Assembly: GCA_902478645.1 (NCBI GenBank)
Contig: CABSLV010000001.1
Location: forward strand, 33,910-97,909
DNA: 64,000 nucleotides
From: an uncultured Flavobacteriales bacterium
GTDB lineage: Bacteria; Bacteroidota; Bacteroidia; Flavobacteriales; UBA1820
Reading direction: 5' to 3'
Part shown: one piece after another, positions 1-7,757 of the stretch
How the letters are laid out: each line of letters opens with the position of its first letter
How positions within the stretch are numbered: the stretch's first letter is position 1
Program-made: the position numbers and the translations under genes
The notes under the pieces: generated by a model
What the model was told of the DNA's origin: nothing
Databases searched by the model: none
What the model saw: the letters and a program-made list of their open reading frames with translations, nothing else

Positions 1-705
1 ACGCGCCAATACATCCAGGGCGATCCGCCCCTCGTAAATGGCTTTCCCGACGATCACCGAAGGCACACCCGAGCGTTGCAACTGGTCCAGATCGTCCGTG
101 GAGCTCACTCCCCCGGAGGCGATCAGGTGCACCTGCGGAAGGCGTTTGAGGATCTCTCGGTACAGCCCCGTCGAAGGTCCGCCCAGCATCCCGTCGCACG
201 CTATGTCGGTACACATCAGGTATTTCAAAAAAGGAGCGTACTGCTCCGCCAACTGGTAAACCGTCGTATCGGTCACCGTTTTCCATCCGTGGATGCACAC
301 CCGCTCGTCTTTGACATCCGCTCCCAGGATGATCCTGCCGCCCCCGTAGCGCTGCAACCACCCGCGCACCCGCGGCACATCGGTTACCGCCAGGCTACCC
401 ACGCAGGCCATCGTCGCTCCGGCGGCAAACACCTGCTCGATGTCCCCATCCGTGTGGATGCCTCCGCCGAAATCCACCGCCAGGGTCGTCTCCCGGCAGA
501 TGCGCTGCAAGACCGCCAGATTGACCGAACGGCCGGCCCGGGCGCCGTCCAAGTCCACCACGTGCAGACGGGTGAAACCGGCCCGGTCATACCCGCGGGC
601 TATCTCCACCGGATCGTCGCCATAGACCTTGCACGCCGAGTAATCCCCTTGCGTCAGACGGACACAACGCCCGTCGATGATGTCGATAGCCGGAATGATC
701 GTCAT
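1..705 (-). CDS. hisA: Phosphoribosylformimino-5-aminoimidazole carboxamide ribotide isomerase (partial)
   Basis: HisA catalyses the Amadori-type isomerisation of ProFAR to PRFAR in histidine synthesis, in the cytoplasm. The reading frame is open from ATG at 705 to the left window edge, giving 235 residues of the usual ~240, so only the last few residues are missing. The N-terminus (MTIIPAIDIIDGRCVRLTQG) is the classic HisA start with the first catalytic Asp, and a second half motif (LGADVKDERVCIHGW) follows near residue 130. Its start overlaps the hisH stop by four bases (ATGA), implying translational coupling in the his operon. hisF and hisIE would be expected just beyond the edge, but that is inference. 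Confidence 0.95.
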   Translation of the reverse strand, partial: MTIIPAIDIIDGRCVRLTQGDYSACKVYGDDPVEIARGYDRAGFTRLHVVDLDGARAGRSVNLAVLQRICRETTLAVDFGGGIHTDGDIEQVFAAGATMACVGSLAVTDVPRVRGWLQRYGGGRIILGADVKDERVCIHGWKTVTDTTVYQLAEQYAPFLKYLMCTDIACDGMLGGPSTGLYREILKRLPQVHLIASGGVSSTDDLDQLQRSGVPSVIVGKAIYEGRIALDVLAR

Positions 706-1310
706 TGCTCTCTCCTGTATTTTTCGATGTTCTTCGATAAGAAATTCTCCAGCACCCGCCGTCCTCCCACCGAGGACTTTTCGGGATGGAACTGGCAGCC
801 GAAAAAGTTTTCATGCTCCAGTGCCGCCGCAAAGCGCAGCCCGTACCGGGTGCAAGCCGCCGCCCGGTCGTTTTCGGGCACGTAGTACGAATGGACGAAA
901 TACATCCACGCCTCCTCGGGCAGTCCCTCGAAAAGGGGGCCTCGAAGCTCCGAGAGTGTATTCCATCCCATGTGCGGGACTTTCATCCCGGCGGGAAACC
1001 TCCGCACCTCCAGCGGAAAGATGCCCAACCCGTCCACCTGGCCTTCCTCGCTGTGGCGGCACATCAGCTGCATGCCCAGGCATATCCCCAAGACCGGCTT
1101 CCCGAGTGTCGGGATTACCTCCTTGAGTCCGGTTTCAGCCAGGCGGTGCATCGCCGCCTCGGCCTGCCCCACCCCGGGGAATATCACCCGGTCGGCCCGG
1201 CGGATCGTCTTTTCCTCCCGGGTGATGCACACCCGCGCACCGAGACGCTCGAGTGCCGTGGCCACCGAAAAGACATTGCCCGCTCCGTAATCGATAATCG
1301 CTACTTCCAT
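702..1310 (-). CDS. hisH: Imidazole glycerol phosphate synthase, glutamine amidotransferase subunit
   Basis: HisH releases ammonia from glutamine and channels it to HisF in the IGP synthase complex. The 202-residue product starts MEVAIIDYGAGN, has the nucleophile in GICLGMQLM (Cys near residue 78) and the His-Glu of the triad in CQFHPEKS near residue 178, which is a complete class I amidotransferase. The ATG at 1310 is preceded by an AAAGG element. The frame stays open upstream into hisB, but those residues lie in an alternate frame of hisB and are not part of this protein. It lies 14 bases after hisB and overlaps hisA by four bases. Confidence 0.96.
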   Translation of the reverse strand: MEVAIIDYGAGNVFSVATALERLGARVCITREEKTIRRADRVIFPGVGQAEAAMHRLAETGLKEVIPTLGKPVLGICLGMQLMCRHSEEGQVDGLGIFPLEVRRFPAGMKVPHMGWNTLSELRGPLFEGLPEEAWMYFVHSYYVPENDRAAACTRYGLRFAAALEHENFFGCQFHPEKSSVGGRRVLENFLSKNIEKYRREQ

Positions 1311-1324
1311 CCTTTCCCGTTTTT

Positions 1325-2428
1325 TCAGATCACCCCTTTGGACGAGGGGATCCCCTGTCCTGCGGTACGGTTTACGGCCATTTTCACTGCGCGGGCAAAG
1401 GCCTTGAACACCCCCTCGATCACGTGGTGGGTATTCTCGCCCGAAGCCTTCACGTGCAGGTTGGCCCGCGCCGCCTGCGCGAAGGAATCGAAGAAATGCC
1501 GGGTCATCTCCGTCGGAAAATCGCCCACATACTCCCGCGAGAGCGGAACATCCCACTGCAAGGCGTACCGGCCGCCGAAATCCAGCAGAACCTCGGCCCG
1601 CGCCTCGTCCATCGGCAAGGCGAAACCGTAACGTTCGATGCCTTTCTTGCTGCCCAACGCCCGGTCGAAACACTCGCCCAGCACGATGCCCGTATCCTCG
1701 ATCGTATGGTGCTCGTCCACATAAAGATCTCCCTTGACCTCGACCGTGAGATCCACCCCGCCGTGGCGGGCGATCTGCTGGAGCATGTGGTCGAAAAAGC
1801 CGATGCCGGTGTCGATCCGCTCCTGCCCGCTCCCGTTGAGGTCCAAACGGACGAACACGTCGGTCTCCGACGTCTTGCGGTGCACCTCGGCGCGGCGCGC
1901 GCCGCGGATCACCGCCTGGGCGATCTGCTGCCAACCCTCCACCGCCTCGGCCTGCGGCAGATCGGCCACCTGCTGCGCCTGACCGAGGAAGAAACCCCGA
2001 AGGCCCATATTGGCCGCCAACTCCATGTCGCTGCGGCGGTCGCCGATCACGTAGCTGTTCTCGGTGTCCAGGTATTCGTTCAGGTAGCGCTCCACCATGC
2101 CCGTGCGGGGTTTGCGGCCGGGCGAATCGTCCTGCGGGAAACTCCGGTCGATGAGCACCTGATCAAACCGCACCCCCTCGCCTTCGAACGTATCCAGCAT
2201 CAGGCGGTGCGCCGGCCAGAAGGTTTCTTCCGGAAACGCCTCGGTACCCAAGCCATCCTGGTTGGTTACCATCACCAGACGATAATCCGTCTCGGACACG
2301 ATGCGGGAAAGCGCACCGATCGCCCCCGGGACGAACGACAGTTTGGACAGATCGTCCACCTGCTCGTCCTCCGGTTCACGGATCAACGTCCCGTCGCGGT
2401 CGATAAAAAGGATCTTCTTCTTTTCCAT
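1325..2428 (-). CDS. hisB: Bifunctional histidinol-phosphatase / imidazoleglycerol-phosphate dehydratase
   Basis: This 367-residue fusion carries two steps of histidine synthesis. Residues ~1-165 are a HAD phosphatase with the nucleophile motif FIDRDGT and a later GDRRSDMELA; this half dephosphorylates histidinol phosphate. Residues ~175-367 are the IGP dehydratase, with FFDHMLQQIARHGG, DEHHTIEDTG and NTHHVIEGVFKA supplying metal-binding His and Glu residues. The fused form is known from enterobacteria and Bacteroidota. It lies between hisC and hisH in the same orientation, with 64 bases before it and 14 after it. Confidence 0.97.
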   Translation of the reverse strand: MEKKKILFIDRDGTLIREPEDEQVDDLSKLSFVPGAIGALSRIVSETDYRLVMVTNQDGLGTEAFPEETFWPAHRLMLDTFEGEGVRFDQVLIDRSFPQDDSPGRKPRTGMVERYLNEYLDTENSYVIGDRRSDMELAANMGLRGFFLGQAQQVADLPQAEAVEGWQQIAQAVIRGARRAEVHRKTSETDVFVRLDLNGSGQERIDTGIGFFDHMLQQIARHGGVDLTVEVKGDLYVDEHHTIEDTGIVLGECFDRALGSKKGIERYGFALPMDEARAEVLLDFGGRYALQWDVPLSREYVGDFPTEMTRHFFDSFAQAARANLHVKASGENTHHVIEGVFKAFARAVKMAVNRTAGQGIPSSKGVI

Positions 2429-2492
2429 CGTATCTGTTTTCGTTTTTTCTCTTTTGCCGGAAGGATCCTTCGGGCCCTCCCGTCCGCGCCTT

Positions 2493-3539
2493 TCAATCCT
2501 CCGGGCAGAAATCGGCGAGCAACTGCTCCAAACGGTCGTTTTGCTCGGGCGTGCCCACCGTGATCCGCAACGCGGAGGGGATCCGCGGCGGAATGTCGCG
2601 CACGCGCACCACCACCTTGTTCTCGGTCAGGTAACGGTACAACGAACGGAAATACGGACTGGAAGCCAGCACGAAATTGGCCTGCGAAGGCCACACGCGC
2701 TCGAACCAGGGGCAGGCGCGCAACATCGCCTCCAAACGGTCCCGCTGGGCTTTTATCACTTCCATCTTTTCCCGGTAGCCTGACAGGTCGGAGAGCGTTT
2801 CGAGTGCCGCGCGCTGGGTGAGCCCGCCCACGTTGTACGGTGCCTTGACCTTGGAGAACACCCCAGCCAGGTACTCGTGCGAAAAACACATTCCCAGGCG
2901 CAGGGACGCCATTCCCCACGACTTGGAAAGGGTCTGCAGAATGATCAGATTGGGATATTTCTCCAGCAAACCCACCGCCGAAGGCTCGGTTGAAAAATCG
3001 ACATACGCCTCATCCACCACCACGAAAGCCGGAAAACGGGCGCAAAACGCTTCGATGTCCGCCAGCGGAACGGGCGTACCCACCGGATTGTTGGGACTGA
3101 CCACGAACACCGCCTTGGTGCAGGCGTCCGAAACGGCCTCGGCCCCCTTCCAGTCGGGCTGGAAATCGGGCGTGAGGTCCAACCGCCGCACCTCCACCTC
3201 ATTGATGTGCGCCGCCACCTCGTACATGGAATACCCCGGGGAGAAAACCACGATGTTGTCCTGCCCCGGCCGGCAAAGGCTCCGGATGACGATGTCGATG
3301 ATCTCGTCGCTGCCGTTGCCCAGCACCATCCGCTCCACCGGCACGCCCTTAAGGGCGGAAAGCGCTTTCTTGAGCGCGCGCTGGTGCGGGTCGGGATAGC
3401 GGTTCAGGCCGGTATCGAACGGATTTTCATTGGCATCGAGGAACAGGGCCTGGTCCCCGTCGTATTCGTCGCGCGCACAGGAGTACGGCTCCAGCGCCCG
3501 GATATTGGGGCGCACCAGGTGTTCGAGAGGGAAACTCAT
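2493..3539 (-). CDS. hisC: Histidinol-phosphate aminotransferase
   Basis: HisC is a PLP enzyme (fold type I) that converts imidazole acetol phosphate to histidinol phosphate with glutamate as donor. The 348-residue product starts MSFPLEHLVRPNIRALEPY and contains the LDANENP substrate-recognition motif, LGNGSDEIID, SPNNPVG and the PLP-lysine segment LQTLSKSWGMASLRLG. The frame is open further upstream, but the ATG at 3539 fits the family start and overlaps the hisD stop as ATGA, so coupling from hisD is likely. All expected motifs are present. Confidence 0.96.
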   Translation of the reverse strand: MSFPLEHLVRPNIRALEPYSCARDEYDGDQALFLDANENPFDTGLNRYPDPHQRALKKALSALKGVPVERMVLGNGSDEIIDIVIRSLCRPGQDNIVVFSPGYSMYEVAAHINEVEVRRLDLTPDFQPDWKGAEAVSDACTKAVFVVSPNNPVGTPVPLADIEAFCARFPAFVVVDEAYVDFSTEPSAVGLLEKYPNLIILQTLSKSWGMASLRLGMCFSHEYLAGVFSKVKAPYNVGGLTQRAALETLSDLSGYREKMEVIKAQRDRLEAMLRACPWFERVWPSQANFVLASSPYFRSLYRYLTENKVVVRVRDIPPRIPSALRITVGTPEQNDRLEQLLADFCPED

Positions 3540-4828
3540 TTCTTCAACGCATTTAGTCGTATCGTTACCGCCCGGCTGTGCGCATCGAGCTGCTCGGCCT
3601 GCGCCATCGTCTGGATGACCGGTCCCAAAGCCTGCAAAGCCGACGGAGTTACTTTCTGGAAGGTGATCTTCTTGACGAACGCATCGACGTTCACCCCGCT
3701 GTACGCGCGGGCATAAGCACTGGTGGGCAAAGTATGGTTGGTACCCGAAGCATAGTCCCCGGCGCTCTCCGGCGAATAGTTTCCCAGAAAGACCGAACCG
3801 GCATTCTCTACCGCCCGGGCGTATTTCTCGCTCTGCCGCACGCTCAGGATCAAGTGTTCGGGAGCATAGGCGTTGGAAAACTCCAGGCACCGTTCGATGC
3901 TCTCCAGGACGATGATTCGGGAGTGCGACAAGGCCTTTTCAGCTATGTCCCTGCGGGGCAACTCGGCCAACTGACGCTCCAGTTCGGCCTGCACCCGCGC
4001 GGGAAAATCCTTCCGGTCGGTCAGCAGCACCACCTGGCTGTCCGGACCGTGCTCGGCCTGGGAAAGCAGGTCGGCCGCCACGAAATCGGCCCGCGCCCCT
4101 CCATCGGCCACCACCAGCACCTCGGAAGGCCCGGCCGGCATGTCGATGGCCACCCCGAAACGCTGCGCCAGTTGTTTGGCCGCCATCACGTATCCGTTGC
4201 CCGGACCGAACAGTTTGTTCACCGCCGGAATGCTTTCCGTACCGAAGGTCATCCCGGCGATGGCCTGGATACCTCCCACGCGGAATACCTTCTCGACCCC
4301 GCACAGGCGCGCCGTCCACAGCACCGCAGGATTCACCCGACCGTCCTTGCCGGGAGGGGTACACATCACCACCTCGGGGCAACCGGCGATCGCGGCCGGC
4401 ACCGCCAGCATGAGCACCGTGGAAAAGAGCGGAGCGCTCCCACCCGGCACGTAGATCCCCACACGGCGGATCGGACGCGCCTGTTGGCGGCACACCACCC
4501 CCTGAGGGCTCTTCCAACGCAGCGAGCGGGAAACCTGACGCAGGTGGAAACCCTCGATATTTTCCCGCGCCGTGCGGATAGCCTGCTGGAGCGACGGGGG
4601 GACAAGCTCCCGGGCGCGGTCGAATTCCTCGGCGGAGACCGCCAGGTCCGACACCTTCACCCGGTCGAAACGCTCGGTGTAGCGGCGCAGGGCTGCATCG
4701 CCCTCCGTGCGCACCTGGTCGAATATCTCCCGGCAGACGGCTTCCAGGGCGGAAGTATCCGTTCTGGGACGTTCGCACAGTTCCTCCCAGCGGGATTCTT
4801 CAGGGTAGAAAATCGTTTCCATGGTCAT
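3536..4828 (-). CDS. hisD: Histidinol dehydrogenase
   Basis: HisD oxidises L-histidinol to L-histidine in two NAD-dependent steps. The 430-residue product shows the family signatures IPAVNKLFGPGNGYV, DMPAGPSEVLV, LSQAEHGPDSQV and YAPEHL near residue 325, plus SAGDYASGTNHTLPT near residue 355. Several start codons are possible (two TTG, then ATG at 4828, then ATG at 4822). I chose 4828 because an AGGAGG element at 4837-4842 sits eight bases upstream, a rare clear Shine-Dalgarno in this window. The hisG stop lies inside that ribosome-binding site, which suggests tight coupling. Confidence 0.96.
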   Translation of the reverse strand: MTMETIFYPEESRWEELCERPRTDTSALEAVCREIFDQVRTEGDAALRRYTERFDRVKVSDLAVSAEEFDRARELVPPSLQQAIRTARENIEGFHLRQVSRSLRWKSPQGVVCRQQARPIRRVGIYVPGGSAPLFSTVLMLAVPAAIAGCPEVVMCTPPGKDGRVNPAVLWTARLCGVEKVFRVGGIQAIAGMTFGTESIPAVNKLFGPGNGYVMAAKQLAQRFGVAIDMPAGPSEVLVVADGGARADFVAADLLSQAEHGPDSQVVLLTDRKDFPARVQAELERQLAELPRRDIAEKALSHSRIIVLESIERCLEFSNAYAPEHLILSVRQSEKYARAVENAGSVFLGNYSPESAGDYASGTNHTLPTSAYARAYSGVNVDAFVKKITFQKVTPSALQALGPVIQTMAQAEQLDAHSRAVTIRLNALKK

Positions 4829-4841
4829 CAACAATACCTCC

Positions 4842-5699
4842 TTACAGGATCATTTTTTCGATCGGCGCGATCAGGATACCTTCCGCACCGGCCTCTTTCA
4901 GTTTTCCGATCACTTCCCAGAACTTTTCCTCGCTCACCACCGAGTGGATCGACACCCAACCTTTTTCCCGCAAGGGGATGATCGTCGGACTCTTCATTCC
5001 CGGAAGCAGCGAGCAGATCTTCTCCAGGGACGCTTCCGGCGCATTGAGCAGGATGTACTTGCAGTTGCGGGCGGTAAGCACGGCCTTGATCCGGAAGACC
5101 AACTGGTCGAGCAGCGCCTGCTTCTCGGGAGAAAGGTCGGGATTGGCCAACAGGACAGCCTGCGAGTCCAACACCTTGTGTACCTCCTTCAGCCCGTTCT
5201 TGAACAGCGTGCTCCCCGAGCTGACAATGTCGAAGATAGCGTGCGCCAAGCCGATGCCCGGAGCGATCTCGACCGAACCGGAGATCTCGTGAATCTCGGC
5301 CTGGATGCCTTCCCGTTTCAGAAAATCGGACAGGGTGTTGGGGTACGACGTGGCGATCTTCTTCCCCTGGAAATAGGACAAACCCTCGTAGGGGACATCC
5401 CGGGGAACAGCCATCGACACCCGGCAGCGGGAAAAGCCGAGCGGGAGCACCCGCCGGTTGCCGGTGCGTTTTTCGATTTCGGTATTCTCTCCCAGGATGG
5501 CGATGTCCGCCACCCCGTCGCGCACGTACTGCGGAATATCGGAATTGCGCAGGTACAGCACTTCCAAGGGGAAGTTCGATGCCTGGGCCATCAGCTGGTC
5601 CGCACCGTTGTTGATCGAGATACCGCACTCTTTGAGCAGGTTCAGGGAGTCTTCGTTCAGACGTCCCGACTTTTGGATAGCGATCTTCAGATAAGTCAT
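4842..5699 (-). CDS. hisG: ATP phosphoribosyltransferase, long form
   Basis: HisG starts the pathway by joining ATP and PRPP. At 285 residues it is the long form, with the catalytic domain (MTYLKIAIQKSGRLNEDS, then the PRPP-binding region ISGSVEIAPGIGLAHAIFDIVSSGSTL near residues 139-165) followed by a C-terminal ACT-like domain (from ~215) that normally senses histidine. The long form does not need HisZ, and none is seen. It is the first enzyme gene of the operon, 130 bases downstream of a His-codon leader peptide and directly after an intrinsic terminator, so attenuation plus feedback inhibition is the likely control. Confidence 0.97.
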   Translation of the reverse strand: MTYLKIAIQKSGRLNEDSLNLLKECGISINNGADQLMAQASNFPLEVLYLRNSDIPQYVRDGVADIAILGENTEIEKRTGNRRVLPLGFSRCRVSMAVPRDVPYEGLSYFQGKKIATSYPNTLSDFLKREGIQAEIHEISGSVEIAPGIGLAHAIFDIVSSGSTLFKNGLKEVHKVLDSQAVLLANPDLSPEKQALLDQLVFRIKAVLTARNCKYILLNAPEASLEKICSLLPGMKSPTIIPLREKGWVSIHSVVSEEKFWEVIGKLKEAGAEGILIAPIEKMIL

Positions 5700-5749
5700 T
5701 TTGCGTTCGTTTAAGATTTCTCCGGTCTTTCCCCGGGCGGCCGACTACG

Positions 5750-5778
5750 AAAAAACCCGCCACGGAAACCGGCGGGTT
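5750..5778 (-). terminator. Attenuator-type intrinsic terminator of the his leader
   Basis: On the minus strand AACCCGCC, nine bases of loop, GGCGGGTT and a run of T form a strong stem and U-tract. It sits between the His-rich leader peptide and hisG, so it must be read through for his expression. A weak competing pairing of its 5' arm with GGAAGGTT (about 5806-5813) is possible but not convincing. Confidence 0.75.
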
Positions 5779-5829
5779 GTAGGGTACTTGTCGTATTCGG
5801 ATACAGCATAACCTTCCTCCTGCCCGGCT

Positions 5830-5874
5830 TCAGGCGGTGCAATGGTGGACAGGATGCAGGATACCGTATTTCAT
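5830..5874 (-). CDS. Putative histidine operon leader peptide
   Basis: A 14-codon frame, MKYGILHPVHHCTA, starts at ATG 5874 and stops at TGA 5830. Three of its 14 residues are His, two of them adjacent. It lies between a good TAnnTTTG promoter and the terminator at 5750-5778, all ahead of hisG, which is the arrangement of a ribosome-dependent attenuator. The His clustering and position are directly visible; the regulatory role is inferred. Confidence 0.72.
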   Translation of the reverse strand: MKYGILHPVHHCTA

Positions 5875-5894
5875 TGTCTTCATCTAATGCGGGA

Positions 5895-5925
5895 CAAATT
5901 TAAGGATTTTTTTCATCCCTCCAAA
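5895..5925 (-). promoter_or_regulatory. Promoter of the his operon
   Basis: On the minus strand TAAATTTG (5895-5902) matches the Bacteroidota -7 consensus, and TTTG (5922-5925) lies 19 bases upstream as the -33 element. Transcription would begin shortly before the leader peptide ATG at 5874. Confidence 0.7.
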
Positions 5926-6059
5926 TTTTTTTGGAGAAAATACGAAAAACCCCATCATTCGGTTCAAAAATCCTCACCGGCAAGCCCTCCCCGCAGGATC
6001 TGCAAATATTTTTTTGGTCCGCAACGCAAAAAAACTTGTTTGATGAAAAGAAAAACGCG

Positions 6060-6067
6060 TATATTTG
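6060..6067 (+). promoter_or_regulatory. Promoter -7 element of tRNA-Leu
   Basis: TATATTTG matches TAnnTTTG and ends nine bases before the tRNA; a TTG lies about 21 bases upstream. Confidence 0.65.
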
Positions 6068-6076
6068 CACCCGCAA

Positions 6077-6157
6077 GCCCCGATGGTGGAATGGTAGACA
6101 CGCATGTTTCAGGTACATGTGCCGCAAGGTGTGCTGGTTCGAGTCCGGTTCGGGGCA
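6077..6157 (+). tRNA. tRNA-Leu, anticodon CAG
   Basis: A class II tRNA folds here. The acceptor arm is GCCCCGA with TCGGGGC, the anticodon stem CATGT/ACATG encloses the loop TTCAGGT with anticodon CAG (reads CUG), there is a long variable arm, and the T loop is TTCGAGT. The discriminator is A, as expected for Leu, and CCA is not encoded. A promoter precedes it and a terminator follows directly. Confidence 0.95.
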
Positions 6158-6159
6158 CA

Positions 6160-6193
6160 GAAAGCCTTCACAGAATACTGTGAAGGCTTTTTT
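6160..6193 (+). terminator. Terminator of tRNA-Leu
   Basis: AAAGCCTTCACAG, a short loop, CTGTGAAGGCTTT and further T residues form a 12-13 bp stem with a U-tract immediately after the tRNA. Confidence 0.85.
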
Positions 6194-6258
6194 GTATCCT
6201 GCATCTTCTGTCCACCTCAACGCTTTTTCACCCCCTCCTTTCCGCAAAACGCACCATA

Positions 6259-6295
6259 AAAAAGGCGCCCCTCATCTACCGAGGAGCGCCTTTTT
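6259..6295. terminator. Bidirectional terminator between tRNA-Leu and aspartokinase
   Basis: AAAAAGGCGC...CCTC and GAGG...GCGCCTTTTT pair around a short loop, with A-rich and T-rich flanks. It can stop transcription from both sides of this convergent junction and is the likely end of the aspartokinase transcript. Confidence 0.85.
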
Positions 6296-6313
6296 ATAGC
6301 AAGAACGAAAGGC

Positions 6314-7645
6314 TCAATGCTTGAACAAATGATCGCTCAGGCACTTGAGTACGTCTTTCTTGGCTGCGGTATCGATCAGGATCGAGATATTGTTCCGGCT
6401 GCCGCCGTAGGAAATCATCCGCACGGGCTTCCCTTTGAGAGCCGCAAAAATCTCCATGCTGCGGGGATCTTCCACAATGTCGTGCCCCACCACTGAAACG
6501 ATGGTCTGGTCCTTGTCCACCGACACGATCCCGAATTCGCGCAACTCGGAGACGATCCTCGACAGGTAATTGTCGTCGTCGATGGTCAGCGAAACGGCCA
6601 CCTCGGAAGTGGTGATCATGTCGATCGGGGTGCGGTAGCGTTCGAATATCTCGAAGATCCGGCGAAGGAAGCCGTAAGCCATCATCATCCGCCCGGACTG
6701 GATCTTGATGGCAATGATACCGTCCTTGGCCGCGATGGCTTTCACCCCGCCCTTCCCGTAATCGGAGCAGATGAGCGTGCCGTGCGCCTTGGGATCGAGC
6801 GTGTACTTCAACCAAACGGGAACCCCCGCGTTGTGCGCCGGGATGACGCAAAGCGGATGGAGGATCTTGGCACCGAAATACGCCAACTCCTCAGCCTCGG
6901 TGTACGAGAGCATCTCCACCGGAGCGGTATTCTCCACCACGCGCGGGTCATTGTCGTGCAGTCCGTCTATGTCGGTCCATATCTGCACTTCGGATGCCTT
7001 GATCGCCGCTCCGATGATCGTAGCGGTATAGTCGCTGCCCCCGCGCCGCAGGTTGTCCACCTCGCCCCAGGCGTTCAGACAGATGTACCCCTGAGTGATA
7101 AACAGTTCCGTACCCGGATTGGCCTCGAGTTTGGCCTGGAGGTTCTGCGCGATGTAGTACATGTCGGGTTCGCCCAGACGGTCGGTCCGCATGAACGAGA
7201 GCGCCGGTACCAGGACACTGCCCACACCGTTTTCCCGCAGGTACATGTGGAACAACTCCGTGGACAGAAGCTCGCCGAAGGACAAGACGGCCTTCTCATC
7301 CTGAATGACGAAATAATCGGTCAGGTACCGCTCCAGGGCATCGAATTTCCCTTGAACGAAGTCCCGGGCCTGCTGTTTGGTCTCCTCCTTGCGGTACAAT
7401 TCCTCGATCACCTCGAGGTACTTCCGGCGCAGTCCGGCTGCTACCTCATGAGCCTGGGAAGCCTTTTCGGCATAGCACAGGTCGCACATCTCCACCAGAG
7501 TGTTGGTCGTGCCGGCCATGGCCGAGAGTACGACGATTTTCGGCGCAGGATCGGAGCCGATGATCCGGGCCACTTCGGCCATGCGTTTGGCCGTCCCTAC
7601 CGACGTGCCGCCAAACTTGTACACTTTCATTTTCTTCGCATCCAT
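6314..7645 (-). CDS. lysC: Aspartate kinase (monofunctional, two ACT domains)
   Basis: This enzyme phosphorylates aspartate, the first step to lysine, threonine, methionine and diaminopimelate. The 443-residue product carries KFGGTSVG at residues 10-17, RGGSDYTA near 230 and, from about 305 on, two ACT domains (DGIIAIKIQSGRMMMAYGFL and VSVVGHDIVED regions) for amino-acid feedback. There is no fused homoserine dehydrogenase. Either ATG 7645 or the ATG five codons later could start it; the latter gives the commoner MKVYKFGG terminus. It is transcribed alone, divergently from an ACT-like gene, with a terminator downstream. Which amino acid inhibits it cannot be read from the sequence. Confidence 0.93.
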   Translation of the reverse strand: MDAKKMKVYKFGGTSVGTAKRMAEVARIIGSDPAPKIVVLSAMAGTTNTLVEMCDLCYAEKASQAHEVAAGLRRKYLEVIEELYRKEETKQQARDFVQGKFDALERYLTDYFVIQDEKAVLSFGELLSTELFHMYLRENGVGSVLVPALSFMRTDRLGEPDMYYIAQNLQAKLEANPGTELFITQGYICLNAWGEVDNLRRGGSDYTATIIGAAIKASEVQIWTDIDGLHDNDPRVVENTAPVEMLSYTEAEELAYFGAKILHPLCVIPAHNAGVPVWLKYTLDPKAHGTLICSDYGKGGVKAIAAKDGIIAIKIQSGRMMMAYGFLRRIFEIFERYRTPIDMITTSEVAVSLTIDDDNYLSRIVSELREFGIVSVDKDQTIVSVVGHDIVEDPRSMEIFAALKGKPVRMISYGGSRNNISILIDTAAKKDVLKCLSDHLFKH

Positions 7646-7664
7646 TTTCCGGAGTGTTTTGCCG

Positions 7665-7672
7665 CAAAGTTA
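7665..7672 (-). promoter_or_regulatory. Promoter -7 element of aspartokinase gene
   Basis: TAACTTTG on the minus strand, 20 bases upstream of the ATG at 7645; the -33 element is not clear. Confidence 0.55.
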
Positions 7673-7723
7673 AAACAAATAAATAATGTGTGTTCCCCTT
7701 TAACTTATTTGTATAATATTTTG

Positions 7724-7731
7724 TATCTTTG
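7724..7731 (+). promoter_or_regulatory. Promoter -7 element of the ACT-like gene
   Basis: TATCTTTG in an AT-rich stretch, 26 bases before the ATG at 7758. The divergent aspartokinase promoter is only about 50 bases away, so one regulator could affect both. Confidence 0.6.
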
Positions 7732-7757
7732 TTGTAAATTAAACAAATCTTATCGCC

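Noticed and set aside
1424..2563. Long plus-strand open frame opposite hisB/hisC
   Set aside because: It is antisense to the well-supported hisB and hisC genes, rich in His/Arg/Gly from GC-rich DNA, and has no recognisable domain.
3578..4981. 467-residue plus-strand open frame opposite hisD
   Set aside because: A shadow of hisD on the other strand; composition is that of an antisense GC-rich frame and no motif is present.
5919..5936. CTCCAAA/TTTGGAG inverted repeat as an operator of the his operon
   Set aside because: It overlaps the -33 region and is short and AT-rich; nothing beyond the pairing supports a binding site.
5842..6299. Short open frames across tRNA-Leu on both strands
   Set aside because: They run through the tRNA and its terminator; the tRNA fold explains the sequence.
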